From the NCBI GenBank assembly GCA_017531505.1, contig JAFXKX010000012.1:1-63684 (forward strand): 63,684 nt of DNA, in the 5' to 3' direction. The DNA comes from Clostridia bacterium (GTDB taxonomy: Bacteria > Bacillota > Clostridia > Christensenellales > Christensenellaceae). Each line of letters starts with the position of its first letter. Position 1 is the stretch's first letter. Both the position numbers and the translations under genes were made by a program. This document shows positions 63,468 to 63,684 of this stretch, piece after piece. The notes beneath the pieces were generated by a model. The model was not told where the DNA came from and searched no databases. It saw only the letters and a program-made list of their open reading frames with translations.

Positions 63468-63684
63468 TTACAACAGCTTTATCTCATTGGCAATCATAGC
63501 CACGTTTTTTGCGTTCGTATCAATTTTAATGGTATTGAGTGCTTGGTACATCGGTATTCTTGCTATGCTTCGCTCAATTATATCTTCAGAACGAATACCT
63601 CTTTCTACATCCATTGCCAATCTTTCACGCAGAGTATTTTCATCGGCTATCAGAGAGACGCATTTCACCTCACAGTTCTGTGTA
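63468..63684 (-). CDS. C-terminal fragment of a possible P-loop kinase/ATPase, 5' end beyond the window
   Basis: The frame is open to the window edge and ends at 63468. The last 71 residues include CVSLIADENTLRERLAMDVERGIRSEDIIERSIARIPMY and the end TIKIDTNAKNVAMIANEI. The DENTLRERL, ERS and KIDTN pattern looks like the LID-and-end region of small nucleoside or shikimate-kinase-like P-loop proteins, but no P-loop is in view, so the identification is uncertain. A GTG at 63668 exists in frame, but the frame clearly continues upstream. Confidence 0.5.
   Translation of the reverse strand, partial: TQNCEVKCVSLIADENTLRERLAMDVERGIRSEDIIERSIARIPMYQALNTIKIDTNAKNVAMIANEIKLL

Overview
The window reads as a stretch of chromosome from a low-to-mid GC, spore-forming Clostridia-type Firmicute. 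The evidence is the sporulation sigma factor SigH, the spore amidase CwlD, a PdaB-like deacetylase, a murE with the DNPR motif of meso-diaminopimelate-adding enzymes, strong AGGAGG-type ribosome binding sites, frequent TTG/GTG starts, and Firmicute gene orders (rbgA-rnhB-yraN-comM-dprA-topA-trmFO; priA-def-fmt-rsmB-rlmN-prpC-prkC-rsgA-rpe; mrnC-rlmB-sigH; yicC-remA-gmk-rpoZ-coaBC; yerC-pcrA-ligA; mraZ-rsmH-ftsL-pbp-murE-mraY-murD-ftsW). I cannot name the genus. I see no tRNA or rRNA gene, insertion sequence, prophage or CRISPR array, and no gene-free stretch exceeds 300 bases.

Almost every gene lies on the minus strand, so transcription mostly runs from high to low coordinates. From the low end: 1-7891 holds genes for DNA topology, DNA uptake/processing and tRNA modification. 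7914-9508 holds an MFS transporter and rpsU. 9663-13828 is an RNA/protein-modification operon (dusB, ycxB-like, prmA, mtaB, HIT). 13891-15489 holds two unrecognised membrane-associated genes, each with its own promoter and with inverted-repeat or RNA structure upstream. 15662-20876 holds lysS, greA, sigH, rlmB, mrnC and cwlD. 20929-32860 is a long, tightly overlapping operon from priA to tsaD covering translation start/end processing, rRNA methylation and the PrkC/PrpC signalling pair. 32955-36075 is yicC-remA-gmk-rpoZ-coaBC. 36154-45605 is more accessory: an orphan AIR-synthase-like gene, a LytTR/DUF3021 pair, a YczE-like membrane protein, the yerC-pcrA-ligA operon, a tandem-OB SSB-like protein with a PdaB-like deacetylase, and a VanZ-like gene.

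45617-60639 is the division and cell wall cluster. It is split: a plus-strand type IIA topoisomerase gene pair (parE/parC-like) sits between ftsW and ftsQ, and murG and murC are not present. Upstream of mraZ I see two tandem MraZ-type boxes and a sequence matching the SigH promoter consensus at every position I checked. A divergent coiled-coil gene lies next to it. 61445-63175 encodes a membrane-anchored peptidoglycan hydrolase, and the window ends in the C-terminus of an unrecognised, possibly kinase-like gene.

I found no clearly new multi-gene system. The observations most worth checking are the SigH/MraZ control region of the dcw cluster with its divergent coiled-coil partner, the doubly frameshifted remA, the LysS-tRNA-binding-domain fusion, the topoisomerase insertion in the dcw cluster, the structured leader at 15519-15572, and the tandem-OB SSB/PdaB-like pair.
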